Positions 9,201 through 17,175 of a stretch of 64,000 bases of DNA are shown piece by piece. Both the position numbers and the translations under genes were made by a program. The stretch spans positions 62,001 through 126,000 of the forward strand of contig NZ_JASBQE010000024.1 in NCBI RefSeq assembly GCF_029960785.1, given 5' to 3'. This stretch comes from Polyangium sp. 15x6 (GTDB lineage: Bacteria > Myxococcota_A > Polyangia > Polyangiales > Polyangiaceae). The notes under the pieces were generated by a model. The model did no database searches, was not told the DNA's origin, and saw nothing but the letters and a program-made list of their open reading frames with translations. Position 1 is the first letter of the stretch; each line of letters opens with the position of its first letter.

Positions 9201-9423
9201 GTACACGTTCGTCCCGGCGACGTTCAACATCCAGGTGGGCAACGACGACGAATACCAGGCATCCTTCAGCGCGCCCGCCACGCCCGGCTCCTACCGTTAC
9301 GTCTATCGCTTCAGCCGCAACGCCGGGTCGAGCTGGACCTATTGCGACCTCAATGGCGCCGGCTCGAACCCCGGCCTCTCCTTCGAGGTCACCGAGCTCC
9401 CGGTCCTCAGCGTCACGCCTTGA
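6271..9423 (+). CDS. Large lipoprotein: Gly-rich linker, Cys repeats, Ig-like and lamin-tail-like domains
   Basis: This 1050-aa exported protein has a lipoprotein signal with lipobox STGTGC (Cys at residue 21). A GGMGGAGG/GGIGG repeat linker covers about 40-150. A Cys-rich section (about 150-590) includes five near-identical 24-residue repeats of the type DNDACTTDACDPATGVSHTP (DNA 7309-7668). An SbsA-like Ig/Big_5 domain follows at about 596-715 (PTVVSTTPADGALDVP). Then comes a lamin-tail-like domain at about 720-900 (IVISQVYGGGGSP, DFVELHNRGSS, GWTVQY). The C-terminal ~150 residues hold beta-rich sequence of unknown type. GGAGGG lies upstream of the ATG. It is probably a surface protein; Asp/Asn-rich repeats of this kind often bind calcium, but that is inference. 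No enzyme motif is seen. Confidence 0.85.
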   Translation: MRRTTKLTLMAFAILSTGTGCEIIASVDRSQIDQSPGAGPGGTGGAGGMGPGSGGMGPGSGGMGGVGGIGGAGGIGGIGGMGGAGGMGGIGGMGGAGGIGGIGGMGGAGGMGGAGGMGGAGGMGGAGGMGGAGGMGGVGGMGGAGGMGGGSTQCTIPADCPPTGNECIVTTCDAGICGTAFVNSGTQVATQQDGNCKVDQCDGAGNVVSVDDDSDLPDDKNECTSDSCSDGTPTYTNLMSGAACGASMNLFCNGMGACVGCVTVNDCQGNDTACQTRTCTEGVCGFNNAAQGTAAGDPTDGDCKRDVCDGNGNIVAMDDAADLPADDGNACTVAACDPTNGPVQNPVNVNDNDACTSDACDPATGVSHTPVNINDNDVCTTDACDPATGVSHTPVNINDNDACTTDACDPVNGPSHTPVSIDDNTVCTTDACDPATGVSHTPVNIDDNNACTADACDPVNGVSHTNLPSGTDCGNGNQCNGMGQCVGCSTAADCPGQVTECGAPVCDAGVCGMTYAPSGTPVATQVPGDCTVAVCNGMGGTATAIDNNDLPIDGNECTLDICDNGTPTHTPQSAGTPCSQNGGTQCDGNGMCVGPAAPTVVSTTPADGALDVPIGSTIAVTFSTAMNPATLTATTETGACTGSIQISTDDFASCLGFASAAPTMSMGNTVATLVPAPTLSYFSAYKIRVTTGAQNASGTPLAAVYTTPDGFLTAEPTTTSCTGSIVISQVYGGGGSPNAPYTHDFVELHNRGSSTVSVAGWTVQYAAAAGTSWQTVALTGSIPAGGYYLVQFGSSGAVGNPLPTAQATSATNIGQSAGKVALVNTTTALSGANPTGAQIQDLVGYGTTATGYEGTGPTPAPSVSLAVVRAGAGCTDTNQNATDFSTAAPAPRNSATAALICTCPLVGAINESGDAAEMDYCVVQYPMSTTTTAGQMTETIYGRVYESGFTDAAGANAAIVAELGFGAANINPTTQSGYTFVPATFNIQVGNDDEYQASFSAPATPGSYRYVYRFSRNAGSSWTYCDLNGAGSNPGLSFEVTELPVLSVTP
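6399..6720 (+). repeat. In-frame Gly-rich coding repeat
   Basis: This is a run of 9- to 18-base units around GGCGGCGCTGGCGGAATG, encoding alternating GGAGGM/GGIGGI hexapeptides. Units are nearly identical at DNA level, so length variation by slippage is likely. It forms the flexible spacer between the lipid-anchored Cys and the folded part of the lipoprotein. Confidence 0.9.
7309..7668 (+). repeat. Five 72-bp coding repeats (24-aa Cys/Asp repeat)
   Basis: Five full units of 72 bp start at 7309, 7381, 7453, 7525 and 7597. Each encodes a 24-residue unit with two Cys separated by four residues and a DND or DDN acidic triplet. Units 1, 2 and 4 are nearly identical at DNA level, which shows recent duplication or conversion. 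A sixth, more diverged unit precedes them (from about 7237). Confidence 0.9.
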
Positions 9424-9441
9424 CGCCGCACCTTTCCGACG

Positions 9442-9460
9442 AGGGCCCCGCGCGGGCCCT
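9442..9460 (+). terminator. Palindromic hairpin after the large lipoprotein gene
   Basis: AGGGCCCCGCGCGGGCCCT-type near-perfect palindrome 19 bases after the stop codon. No T-run follows. It may end the transcript or simply protect the 3' end. Confidence 0.35.
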
Positions 9461-9546
9461 GCTTCCTCCGGACGAGCCCTTCTCGCCGCGCCTCCGATAG
9501 GCTATCCATCGGTCTTCGCCGTATGCTTCCGCAGCGCGAGGGATCG

Positions 9547-10560
9547 ATGCGCACAGACCTTCTACGCCGTGCCGTGCTCCTGGGCTTCGCCACCCTGCCC
9601 GTCGCCGTCGCGGCGAGCCAGTTCGCCGCGGGTTGCGGCTCCGAAGAGCCCCTTGACGTCATTGGACAACCCACCTCGTCGTCTTCCTCGACCGGCTCCG
9701 GCGGTAACGGCGGAAACGGGGGCACCGGCGCCGCGAGCTCCGTCACCTCGGGCACGGGCGGCGCGGGCACGGGCGGCACGGGAAACGGCGGCACCGGCGG
9801 CACCGGCGGCATGGCCGGCGCGGGGGGCATGGGCGGCGCCGCGAGCTCCAGCAGCAGCGGGATGTTCATCGACGACGCGGGCGCGAAGACGTGCCCCTCC
9901 GTCGCGAACACGCCGGCCATGGTCGCGGTGCCCGGCTGGGACGGCAAGGCCTATTGCATCGACGCCACCGAGGTGACGAACGCACACTACGCGACCTGGC
10001 TCGAGAGCGGGCCGAGCGTCGCGAACCAGAGCTCGGTTTGCGCCTCGAACCTCTCCTTCACGCCCGCCACCGGCGCCCCGCCGAAGGACGATTACCCGGT
10101 CGGGTCCGTCGACTGGTGTGACGCCTTCGCGTATTGCAAGGCCGTGGGCAAGCGCCTCTGCGGTCGCATCGGCGGCGGCCCGGCGCCGTATTTCGCGGAC
10201 GACGATGCCTCGCGGAACCAGTGGTTCAGCGCGTGCAGCCACGGCGGCACGCAAGGCTATCCGTATGGCCAGGCGTACGACGCGAATGCTTGCAACGTGA
10301 AGGACGCGGCCTATGGCGCGGTCCTGCCCGTGGGCACGCTCCCGGGCTGCATGGGCGGGTTCGAGGGGCTCGTCGACATGAGCGGGAACGTGTGGGAATG
10401 GGAGGATTCGTGTATCCCCGGGGATAGCGGCGTGGACCTCTGCCGTCGCCGCGGCGGATCCTTTTCGAGCTCGGCCGACAACGTCGATTGTGACGTCGCG
10501 AGCTCGCGGCCGCGGGACGGCGCCGAGGCGAACACGGGCTTCCGATGCTGCGCCGATTGA
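9547..10560 (+). CDS. SUMF1-fold (FGE-like) lipoprotein, copy 1
   Basis: This 337-aa protein has a lipoprotein signal ending FAAGC and a Gly/Ser-rich linker (about 40-110, GGTGGTGGMAGAGGMGG). A domain of the formylglycine-generating-enzyme/sulfatase-modifying fold covers about 120-337: WDGKAYCIDATEVTNAHYATW, VGKRLCGRIGG, SGNVWEWEDSC, CRRRGGSFSSS and NTGFRCC. ATG 9547 is preferred over ATG 9523 because GAGGG lies just upstream. The two copper-binding Cys after GGS in true FGE are not present (GGSFSSSA here), so enzymatic formylglycine formation is unlikely; a binding role fits better. The next gene starts inside its last codons. Confidence 0.85.
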   Translation: MRTDLLRRAVLLGFATLPVAVAASQFAAGCGSEEPLDVIGQPTSSSSSTGSGGNGGNGGTGAASSVTSGTGGAGTGGTGNGGTGGTGGMAGAGGMGGAASSSSSGMFIDDAGAKTCPSVANTPAMVAVPGWDGKAYCIDATEVTNAHYATWLESGPSVANQSSVCASNLSFTPATGAPPKDDYPVGSVDWCDAFAYCKAVGKRLCGRIGGGPAPYFADDDASRNQWFSACSHGGTQGYPYGQAYDANACNVKDAAYGAVLPVGTLPGCMGGFEGLVDMSGNVWEWEDSCIPGDSGVDLCRRRGGSFSSSADNVDCDVASSRPRDGAEANTGFRCCAD

Positions 10561-11348
10561 GCTTCGCGGCCTCCGCGCTCGGGTTCGTCGCCGCCGCCTC
10601 CGGCTGTGACGGCGGGACGGAATCGAGCGGCGGGACGACGGGCACGTTCGTCGACGACGCGGGCGCCTTGACGTGCCCGGACGTACCCGGGACCCCGCCG
10701 ATGCTCGCGCTCGGCGGCTGGGACGGTCGGGCGTATTGCATCGACACGATCGAGGTGACGAACGCGCATTATGCCGCGTGGCTGGAGACGTCCCCGGACA
10801 CGAGCGGGCAGCGCCCCGATTGCGCCGGGAACACCACGTTCGTCCCTGCGTCCGGGCCGCCGCCGAAGAACGACTATCCCGTCGTGAACGTGGATTTCTG
10901 CGACGCGCTCGCCTTCTGCGCGGCCTTCGGCAAGCGCCTCTGCGGGCGCCTCACCGGCGGGCCCACGCCGTATTTCGGGCACGACGATCCCGCGCAGAGC
11001 CAGTGGCACAGCGCCTGCACGCACGGCGGCGCGAAGCCATTCCCCTACGGATCGACGTACGATCCGAACGCATGCAATGGCGCCGACGCGAAGTACGGGG
11101 CGCCGCTCGTCGCGTTCGCGCTCCCGGGATGCGGCGGCGGTTCGTCCGGGCTCGTCGACATGAGCGGCAACGTGTGGGAATGGGAAGACGCGTGCATTCC
11201 GGGCGACGGCGGCGTCCCCGAGTGCCGGCGGCGCGGCGGATCGTTTTCGAGCTCGGCCAAGTACATGAGCTGCGACGCGAGGAGCTCGCGGCCCGTCGAC
11301 GCCGCCGAGGACAACACGGGCTTCCGCTGCTGCGCGGACGGCGCATGA
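10545..11348 (+). CDS. SUMF1-fold (FGE-like) lipoprotein, copy 2
   Basis: This 267-aa paralogue of the upstream gene overlaps it by 16 bp. The signal ends AAASGC. The spacer is much shorter than in copy 1 (about 15 residues). The domain then begins GGWDGRAYCIDTIEVTNAHY and includes SGNVWEWEDAC, CRRRGGSFSSSAKYMSCDAR and NTGFRCC. As in copy 1, Ser replaces the first catalytic Cys after GGSF. Six or more Cys probably form disulfides outside the cytoplasm. Its TGA overlaps the ATG of the next gene (ATGA), so copy 1, copy 2 and the following lipoprotein look translationally coupled. The high similarity to copy 1 indicates local gene duplication. Target or ligand is unknown. Confidence 0.85.
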   Translation: MLRRLSFAASALGFVAAASGCDGGTESSGGTTGTFVDDAGALTCPDVPGTPPMLALGGWDGRAYCIDTIEVTNAHYAAWLETSPDTSGQRPDCAGNTTFVPASGPPPKNDYPVVNVDFCDALAFCAAFGKRLCGRLTGGPTPYFGHDDPAQSQWHSACTHGGAKPFPYGSTYDPNACNGADAKYGAPLVAFALPGCGGGSSGLVDMSGNVWEWEDACIPGDGGVPECRRRGGSFSSSAKYMSCDARSSRPVDAAEDNTGFRCCADGA

Positions 11349-12337
11349 TCCGGGTCATCCTTCCCCTCCTGCTCGTAGGGGCGGCCGGTTGTGGCGGCGG
11401 CGAGGTGACCCCGTCTCCGCGCGCGGCATTCACGCGGCCCGCGCGATCCCCCAGACCACGGCATGATCGGGCACGGGCCGAGCGAAGCGACGCGGAGGAC
11501 GACGAAAAGTCCGCCTGGCGGCCCGGTCGATTCATGACCCAGGCCGTCGGGCTCGTGACGGGCGCGGCGCAACGATTCGAAAAACAATCGAGCTTCGGCT
11601 TCGACGAGGACGCCTCCTGCGTGCTCGGCGCCTTCCTCGAAAATGGCCGCGAGGTCTCGGTCACGCGCCCGCTCCGGGCCGGCGTGAGATATGTGATCCT
11701 CGGCGGAGGCTCGGACGGCGTCGAGGATCTCGACCTCGCCGTGGACAGCCCGGAGGGAAAGATCATCGCGGCCGATACGATGGACGACGCGCAGCCCGTC
11801 GTCGAGCTCACGCCGAAGGCGGAGGGCAAATACCGCATTCGCCTGGCGAACGCGAAGAAAGGCGAAGGCGGCGGGTTTGGCGTGGTCGCCATCATGCGCG
11901 AGGGAGGCCTGTCGATCCCGGTGCACCGTTTCGTCGAATCCTTCGGCCGCACCCTCGCGAATGCGGCGCAGGCCTCGCACCTCGTCGCGCGGCGGATGCA
12001 GGGCTCGCAGGGTCTCGCGTTCCACGCCGACGGGGAGTGGTCGTTCTTCGGGACGATCCTCGCGGAGGAGGAGAGCATCCGGACGGGCGGGCTCGAGCTC
12101 GAAGCGCCGCTCAGCGTGATCCTCGCGGGCGCCGATCGTATGGCCGACGACGTCAATCTGGAGGTCCTCGACGCGACGACGAACGAGATCGCCGGGCGAG
12201 ACGAAGCCGACGACGCCGCGCCCGTCGTCGCGCTCGAACCCACGAAAGGACACACGTACAAGGTCTCGGTCGCGAACGTGAAGGGCCGCGGGACCTCGCT
12301 CGTGACGATGCTCGTCCTCGACCTCGACGTCCCGTGA
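11345..12337 (+). CDS. Lipoprotein with two PPC-like beta domains
   Basis: This 330-aa protein starts at the ATGA overlap with the SUMF1-like gene. The signal MIRVILPLLLVGAAGC has a good lipobox (VGAAGC). A basic, disordered segment follows (about 25-65). Two similar beta-sandwich-like units follow. The first, at about 95-185, contains VILGGGSDGVEDLDLAVDSP and AQPVVELTPKAEGKYRIRL. The second, at about 240-330, contains VILAGADRMADDVNLEVLDA and APVVALEPTKGHTYKVSV. The pattern of a DxDL-type strand, then D-x-A-PVVE/ALxP, then Y+V/I, resembles bacterial pre-peptidase C-terminal (PPC) domains. No protease domain is attached. Because of the tight overlap it probably works with the two SUMF1-like lipoproteins. 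Confidence 0.75.
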   Translation: MIRVILPLLLVGAAGCGGGEVTPSPRAAFTRPARSPRPRHDRARAERSDAEDDEKSAWRPGRFMTQAVGLVTGAAQRFEKQSSFGFDEDASCVLGAFLENGREVSVTRPLRAGVRYVILGGGSDGVEDLDLAVDSPEGKIIAADTMDDAQPVVELTPKAEGKYRIRLANAKKGEGGGFGVVAIMREGGLSIPVHRFVESFGRTLANAAQASHLVARRMQGSQGLAFHADGEWSFFGTILAEEESIRTGGLELEAPLSVILAGADRMADDVNLEVLDATTNEIAGRDEADDAAPVVALEPTKGHTYKVSVANVKGRGTSLVTMLVLDLDVP

Positions 12338-12419
12338 CGAGCGGCGCGGCTCGGGGTATAGCTTGCCCGCCGTGGCGCCCGGGAAGTCGACCGCGCCGCC
12401 CACGCGTCTTTCGTGCCCC

Positions 12420-13559
12420 ATGTCGCCCCTCTCCGCTCCCTCGCTCCGCCGCGCCGCCTTCGCGCTCCTCGCTTCGGCCCTCGCCGCGTGCTCGTCCCCC
12501 GAGGCCGGCGAGAACGAAGCCGCTCCGGCCTCGTCCCTCCCCTCCCCGTCCGGATCCGCCGCCGCCGCGCCTGCGCCGCCCGCGAGCGAGCCCGCGCCGC
12601 CCGCGCCGAAGGTATTCGCGCCCCTGCCGCCCTTGCCGGAGGAAGAGCTCTATCCGGACACGATCGAGGAGCAACGCGAGGCGCTCTTCCGGCGCATGGT
12701 CTCGATGCTCCACGTCACGGACGAGCAAATGGCCGCGGTGCGCGCCATTTTCCAGCGCTCGTCGGTGCTCGGCCAGGGCAACCCCAAGGTCACGAAATAC
12801 CCGATGACCCGCAAGGAATGCCGCGAGGCGCGGAACAAGGCCGGGGGATTCGAGCAGGACGAACCCGCGTGCGGCGCGCCGTTCATGACGCCGATCTACG
12901 ACGCGCTCGCCGGTGAAAAGGAGGCGGACGCGCGGGTCTGCATCGACCGGTACGAGTTTCCCGGCATTCCGTGCGAGCACCCGATCACGGGCCCGAGCGC
13001 GAAGGAGGCGGCCGAGCTCTGCGCGGCGATCGGAAAGAGGCTGTGCGACGCGCACGAATGGGAGGGCGCGTGCGCCGGCGCCGTGCATGCGCCGGAGAGC
13101 GAGTATTCGTTCGGCAAGGCGCGCAAGGAATCGAAGGACCTGCACAACCGCGATCGAGAGATCGTCTGGGCGTACGGGCGCGAGAAGGACCATTCGAAGT
13201 GCGCGACGAGGAGCCGCAAGACGAAGGGGTGCACGTCGAGCGGATGGAAGCGCTGCGGGACGAACACGTTCCCGGCCGGATCGTTCCCCGAATGCAAGAG
13301 CTCGTTCGGCGTGTACGATCAGCATGGGAACGTGGCTGAGCACATGAACTTACCGCTCCGCCCCGAGGAGATGACGAGCCGCGGGGGCACGGGCCAGACC
13401 GAGATGAAAGGGAGCTGGTTCATCTTCTCGGACTTCGAGGCGCACCCGGACGATTGCCGGTGGCGCGCGCCCGACTGGCACGGCACGCGCGTGACCGATC
13501 CCAACAGCCACGGCAATTACCACCTCGGTTTTCGTTGCTGCAAATCGACCGGGAAATGA
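12420..13559 (+). CDS. Lipoprotein with divergent SUMF1-like domain, copy 3
   Basis: This 379-aa protein has a lipobox ALAAC and an Ala/Pro-rich spacer to about residue 65. Residues ~80-140 are helical and carry the sequence KYPMTRKECREARN. A divergent SUMF1-type domain starts at about 170: CIDRYEFPGIPCEHP, AAIGKRLCDAHEWEGAC, FGVYDQHGNVAEHM and GNYHLGFRCC. Start ATG 12420 is picked because the signal peptide begins there; the frame is open further up to 12363. It lies 82 bp after the PPC-like lipoprotein on the same strand, so it may be part of the same transcription unit or have its own promoter. The core GGS with its following Cys of FGE is not recognisable (TSRGGTGQTEM), so a non-catalytic role is likely. 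Confidence 0.75.
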   Translation: MSPLSAPSLRRAAFALLASALAACSSPEAGENEAAPASSLPSPSGSAAAAPAPPASEPAPPAPKVFAPLPPLPEEELYPDTIEEQREALFRRMVSMLHVTDEQMAAVRAIFQRSSVLGQGNPKVTKYPMTRKECREARNKAGGFEQDEPACGAPFMTPIYDALAGEKEADARVCIDRYEFPGIPCEHPITGPSAKEAAELCAAIGKRLCDAHEWEGACAGAVHAPESEYSFGKARKESKDLHNRDREIVWAYGREKDHSKCATRSRKTKGCTSSGWKRCGTNTFPAGSFPECKSSFGVYDQHGNVAEHMNLPLRPEEMTSRGGTGQTEMKGSWFIFSDFEAHPDDCRWRAPDWHGTRVTDPNSHGNYHLGFRCCKSTGK

Positions 13560-13586
13560 CGGAGAAGCCGTGCTAGACCCCACGGC

Positions 13587-14276
13587 ATGCGAGTCGTAAT
13601 CACTGGTGCGAACCGAGGCATCGGCCTCGAGCTCGCCCGTAGGTATCTGGAGCGCGGCGACCATGTGGACGCCGGTGTCCGAAATCCCGAATCCGCCCAC
13701 GATCTCGCCGCGCTCGGCAAGGGCGCGAGCGGGCGGCTGCGCGTCCTCGCCTGCGACGTCGTGGACGACGCGAGCGTGCGGGCCTTTGCGGCCGCGCTCG
13801 GCGATGTGCCTGTGGACGTGCTCATCAACAATGCGGGCGTCATGGGCAAATGGCTTTCGCTCGCGGACCTCGATTTCCAGGACGTGACGCGGACCTTCGA
13901 CACGAATGCGGTGGGGACGCTGCGGGTCACGTCGGCGCTGCTCCCACACCTCAGGCGCAGCTCGGTGCGCAAGGTCGTGAACATGTCGAGCCGCATGGGC
14001 TCCATCGCGGAAAACACGGACGGCGGCGCATACGCCTATCGCATGTCGAAGGCGGGGCTGAACATGGCGACCAAGTCGATGTCGATCGACCTGCGCGGCG
14101 AGAATTTCACGGTGGTCTCGCTCCACCCGGACTGGGTGAAGACCGATATGGGCGGGGCGAACGCGCCGATGTCCGTCGAGGAGTCGGTCACTGGCATCAT
14201 GAAGCTCGTCGATCGCCTCTCCCGCGCCGAATCGGGCGGGTTTTACCATTTCCGCGGCGATCCCATTCCGTGGTGA
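13587..14276 (+). CDS. Short-chain dehydrogenase/reductase
   Basis: This 229-aa classical SDR has the NAD(P) motif TGANRGIG at residues 6-13, an Asp after strand 3 (ACDVVDD), NNAG at about 84, a catalytic Ser (NMSSRMGS, about 137) and YRMSK at about 150. It resembles the small CsgA-like / sniffer group of SDRs, which also have the short length and the ending HPDWVKTDMGG. In Myxococcus the related CsgA takes part in fruiting-body signalling, but such SDRs are numerous and the substrate here is unknown. It follows the lipoprotein gene by 27 bp and converges tail to tail, without a gap, on the minus-strand gene ending at 14277. Confidence 0.88.
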   Translation: MRVVITGANRGIGLELARRYLERGDHVDAGVRNPESAHDLAALGKGASGRLRVLACDVVDDASVRAFAAALGDVPVDVLINNAGVMGKWLSLADLDFQDVTRTFDTNAVGTLRVTSALLPHLRRSSVRKVVNMSSRMGSIAENTDGGAYAYRMSKAGLNMATKSMSIDLRGENFTVVSLHPDWVKTDMGGANAPMSVEESVTGIMKLVDRLSRAESGGFYHFRGDPIPW

Positions 14277-17156
14277 TCATTCCGCGGATCGGCCTGTAAA
14301 AAGATCGAAGAGCGTGACGTCCACGCTCGCGGCCACGCCGAGCTGCAAGGCGTGCGCGCCCGGGATGCTGAGCCCGGACTCCCACGCGCGGAGCCCGGGC
14401 CGGAGCACGCCGTACACGCCGAGATTGAAGGGGCTGTCGAACAGGCCCGCTCGCAGGTACAAGCCGGGCGAGAGCAACGTGAGGACCTGCGCCCCGGGCA
14501 GACGGCCGCTCTGCTCGACGTCGTATTGAAGGTAGGCCGCCGGATCGATGAGCGAGATGAACGCGCCGAGGTTGTAATCGCCGCGGCCGGTCGCGAAATC
14601 GAGGCCGATCGGCATGGCCAGCGTCGGCGCGACGACGTGCGGAACGCCGCCGCGCTCGGTGGTGGTCCCGTACGTACCGAAGCGCAGCTCGCCGCCGACG
14701 AACATGCCCGGGAATGCGCCGAGCGAAATCGTGGTCACGCCGGGCATGTTCTTCCGTCGCCAGCCGCCGATGGGCATGGCGGCCGCGTCGAGGGCCTCGG
14801 CGATGCGCGAGGGGTCGGACTCGAAGGCGATCGTCGCAAAGAGGCCGCTATGGCGCGCGATGGCGTCGAGGAGGCGGCACTGCTCCTTCCCCGCGGCGCA
14901 GAGCTTCTTGCATTCCTCGTTCTGGCACATGCGCTCGAGCTCGGCCCGCGCGGCCGCGACGACCCGCGCGACGACCCGGCCCCAGTCCTCGGCGAGCGCC
15001 GCCTCCAGCGTCTCGAGGCCCGCCACGAGGCGCGCGAGCTCGGCCCGCGCCTGGGCGAAGCTCGGCGTGATCTCGCCGGGCGAACAGGTGGCGGCCTTGC
15101 AGAGGCCGGGGAACGAGACGGCCTCGGAGAGCTGCTCGCCGGCCGCGACGAAGGCGAGGGCGAGATCGAGCGACGCGCGGGCGAGGACGATGGCCGCGCG
15201 CTGGAGGGCGAACGAATTGGTTTGGCTTGCCAATCGGGAGGTGTCGCGGGCGTACGCTTCGAGGGCCCGTACGATCTCGCCGATCTTCTTTCCATCGACG
15301 TCGACGCCGATCTGGAGGGCCGGCGGGTTCACGATTTTGGGATCGACCGTGGCCCGGAGCGCCTCGGCGGCGGCGCGATAAGCCTCGAAGGCCGTGAGGA
15401 CGGCGCTCCAGCGGGAGCCGATCTCGGCCGCGGGAAAACGCACGAAATTCGACCAGCGCACGATCGTCGAGAGTCTTTCGAGCGGTCCGGCGGCTTCGAG
15501 CGCCGAGACGAGGGCCGCGTCCACGTCGGCCGAGGCGGCCTGGTCTTTCCGATGACATGCGTGGGATCCGGTCGCGTCGGGGTTTTCGGAGAACGCGGGG
15601 CAATCGTTCCGGGAAAAACCTCGGCCGACGAGGGTGAAACACGCAGGGGACGTGGTGAGCGCGGCGAGGAGGAGCGCCTCGGTCTCCTCGGCTCGGCCGG
15701 GGCGGGTCTGGCGGACGAGCTCGCCGTACTCCTGGAAAACGTGCGGCAGAGACGCGGCGCACGCCGCGATTTCGAGGCGCTGGCTGAAGAGTTGCCGCGG
15801 GCCGTTGCGAAAGATGCGATATCCGTTCGCGCGGTCGAGCTCGTCGCCGAAATGGGAGAGGCTCAGGGCGGCATTCGCGCCGGTCGAGAGGCCGGAGACG
15901 AGCTTCGACGCGGCCCCGCGCAGGCGTACTTCCGCGCCGCAAACGAGCTGCCGCTGGACGCGGGCCTGGCAGGTGACGCGATCGGGCGCGCCGGCGTCGC
16001 AGATCTCCGGGGCGGAGGGGTCCTCCGCGCATGAAAAGAGGCTCCCGCCGAGGTTCACGTCCGCCCATAACGAGGCGCCGAAGCCGAGGCCGAGGGCGAC
16101 GCCGGGCCAGCTCTTCACGTCGGAGGCGACGGCGCCGCGGAGCGCGCCGAGCAGGCTCTCGCCGCCGCCATATTGCGCGAAATCGAGGCGGCGCGTGGAG
16201 AGCGCGCAGGTCGTGGGGAGCCAGAAGGACCGGATCTCCCGGTACGAATCTCCCTGCGCGCCGGCGGGCGTCATCGCGGGGCCGCAGGCGTCGTCGTGCA
16301 ATCGCTCGAGGAACCACACGAGCGCCTCTCGCCGGGCCCGATCGCCGACGAAGCTCGCGAGCGCGCGCACGCCGACGTCGAGCGTGGCGGCCGTGAACGC
16401 GGCGACTTCCAGGCCGGTGTGCTGCACGGTGAAGACACGCGTCGCCGCGGAGGGAAGCTCGAGAATGGGGGATCCACGGGTGAGGAGCGGATCGGCCTCG
16501 CCGATCTCGGCGAGGGAAAGCACGCTCCGATCCGCGAGGACGACCCGGATCGGCTCGAATTTACGCGCCACGTACCGCGCGACGGCCTCGACCGAGCGTT
16601 GATCCGCGATGACCGCCGCATTCGCGAGCGCGGGCGCCGAAAATGCGCAAAGGTTGACCGGAGACGCGGCCGTATCCCCGCCGGCGCAAAGCTCGGCGCA
16701 GAGCTCGGTCCGCAGGCCCATGAGGCTCCGCGCGGGCCCGTCAAGCTTCCCCGCGACGTCCCGCGCAGCGTCCTCGATGGTCTTCTTCTTTTGCCGCGCT
16801 TCGACGGCCTCGATGCCATTTCGCTGGGCCACGAGGCGCGCCGCGGCCTTTTCGAGCGCGGCTTTCGGATCGTCCGTCGCCGGCGCCGCGCAGGTCGCCC
16901 GCAAAACACGCGCGAACGAAGCGAGCGATTCGACGCGGCCCACGTGGACCTGAAGGGGATCTCCTGCCTCGGGCGCGGTCGCGGCCGCCGCGGCGGGCGT
17001 CACGGGCGGCTTGATGGGCGCCGGGGTCGAGAGAGGCGTGGGCTGATCCGAGGGGGCGACGACGGGCGTGACCTGGGCGCTCGCATCCGCGAGCGGAAGC
17101 AAGGCCGAAAGCGCGAGCCCGAATCCGACGATCGATGGTTGGGTCCTCGTCCTCAT
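14277..17156 (-). CDS. Large secreted protein of unknown function
   Basis: This 959-aa protein has a signal peptide (MRTRTQPSIVGFGLALSA, cleavage near DASA-QV) and a Pro/Ala linker to about residue 55. A long helical, Cys-containing body follows, with Cys pairs such as CAELCAGG and CQNEECKKLC. The last ~170 residues are rich in alternating hydrophobic strands (TTISLGAFPGMFVGGEL, FATGRGDYNLGAFISL, LRAGLFDSPFNLGVYG), which would suit an outer-membrane or surface beta structure. The frame is open 50 codons further upstream, but ATG 17156 has AGAGA upstream and starts the signal peptide. A trypsin-like protease gene ends 19 bp upstream on the same strand, so the two are probably co-transcribed. 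No family was recognised. Confidence 0.75.
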   Translation of the reverse strand: MRTRTQPSIVGFGLALSALLPLADASAQVTPVVAPSDQPTPLSTPAPIKPPVTPAAAAATAPEAGDPLQVHVGRVESLASFARVLRATCAAPATDDPKAALEKAAARLVAQRNGIEAVEARQKKKTIEDAARDVAGKLDGPARSLMGLRTELCAELCAGGDTAASPVNLCAFSAPALANAAVIADQRSVEAVARYVARKFEPIRVVLADRSVLSLAEIGEADPLLTRGSPILELPSAATRVFTVQHTGLEVAAFTAATLDVGVRALASFVGDRARREALVWFLERLHDDACGPAMTPAGAQGDSYREIRSFWLPTTCALSTRRLDFAQYGGGESLLGALRGAVASDVKSWPGVALGLGFGASLWADVNLGGSLFSCAEDPSAPEICDAGAPDRVTCQARVQRQLVCGAEVRLRGAASKLVSGLSTGANAALSLSHFGDELDRANGYRIFRNGPRQLFSQRLEIAACAASLPHVFQEYGELVRQTRPGRAEETEALLLAALTTSPACFTLVGRGFSRNDCPAFSENPDATGSHACHRKDQAASADVDAALVSALEAAGPLERLSTIVRWSNFVRFPAAEIGSRWSAVLTAFEAYRAAAEALRATVDPKIVNPPALQIGVDVDGKKIGEIVRALEAYARDTSRLASQTNSFALQRAAIVLARASLDLALAFVAAGEQLSEAVSFPGLCKAATCSPGEITPSFAQARAELARLVAGLETLEAALAEDWGRVVARVVAAARAELERMCQNEECKKLCAAGKEQCRLLDAIARHSGLFATIAFESDPSRIAEALDAAAMPIGGWRRKNMPGVTTISLGAFPGMFVGGELRFGTYGTTTERGGVPHVVAPTLAMPIGLDFATGRGDYNLGAFISLIDPAAYLQYDVEQSGRLPGAQVLTLLSPGLYLRAGLFDSPFNLGVYGVLRPGLRAWESGLSIPGAHALQLGVAASVDVTLFDLFTGRSAE

Positions 17157-17175
17157 GGCGTCTCTTTGCAAGCAA

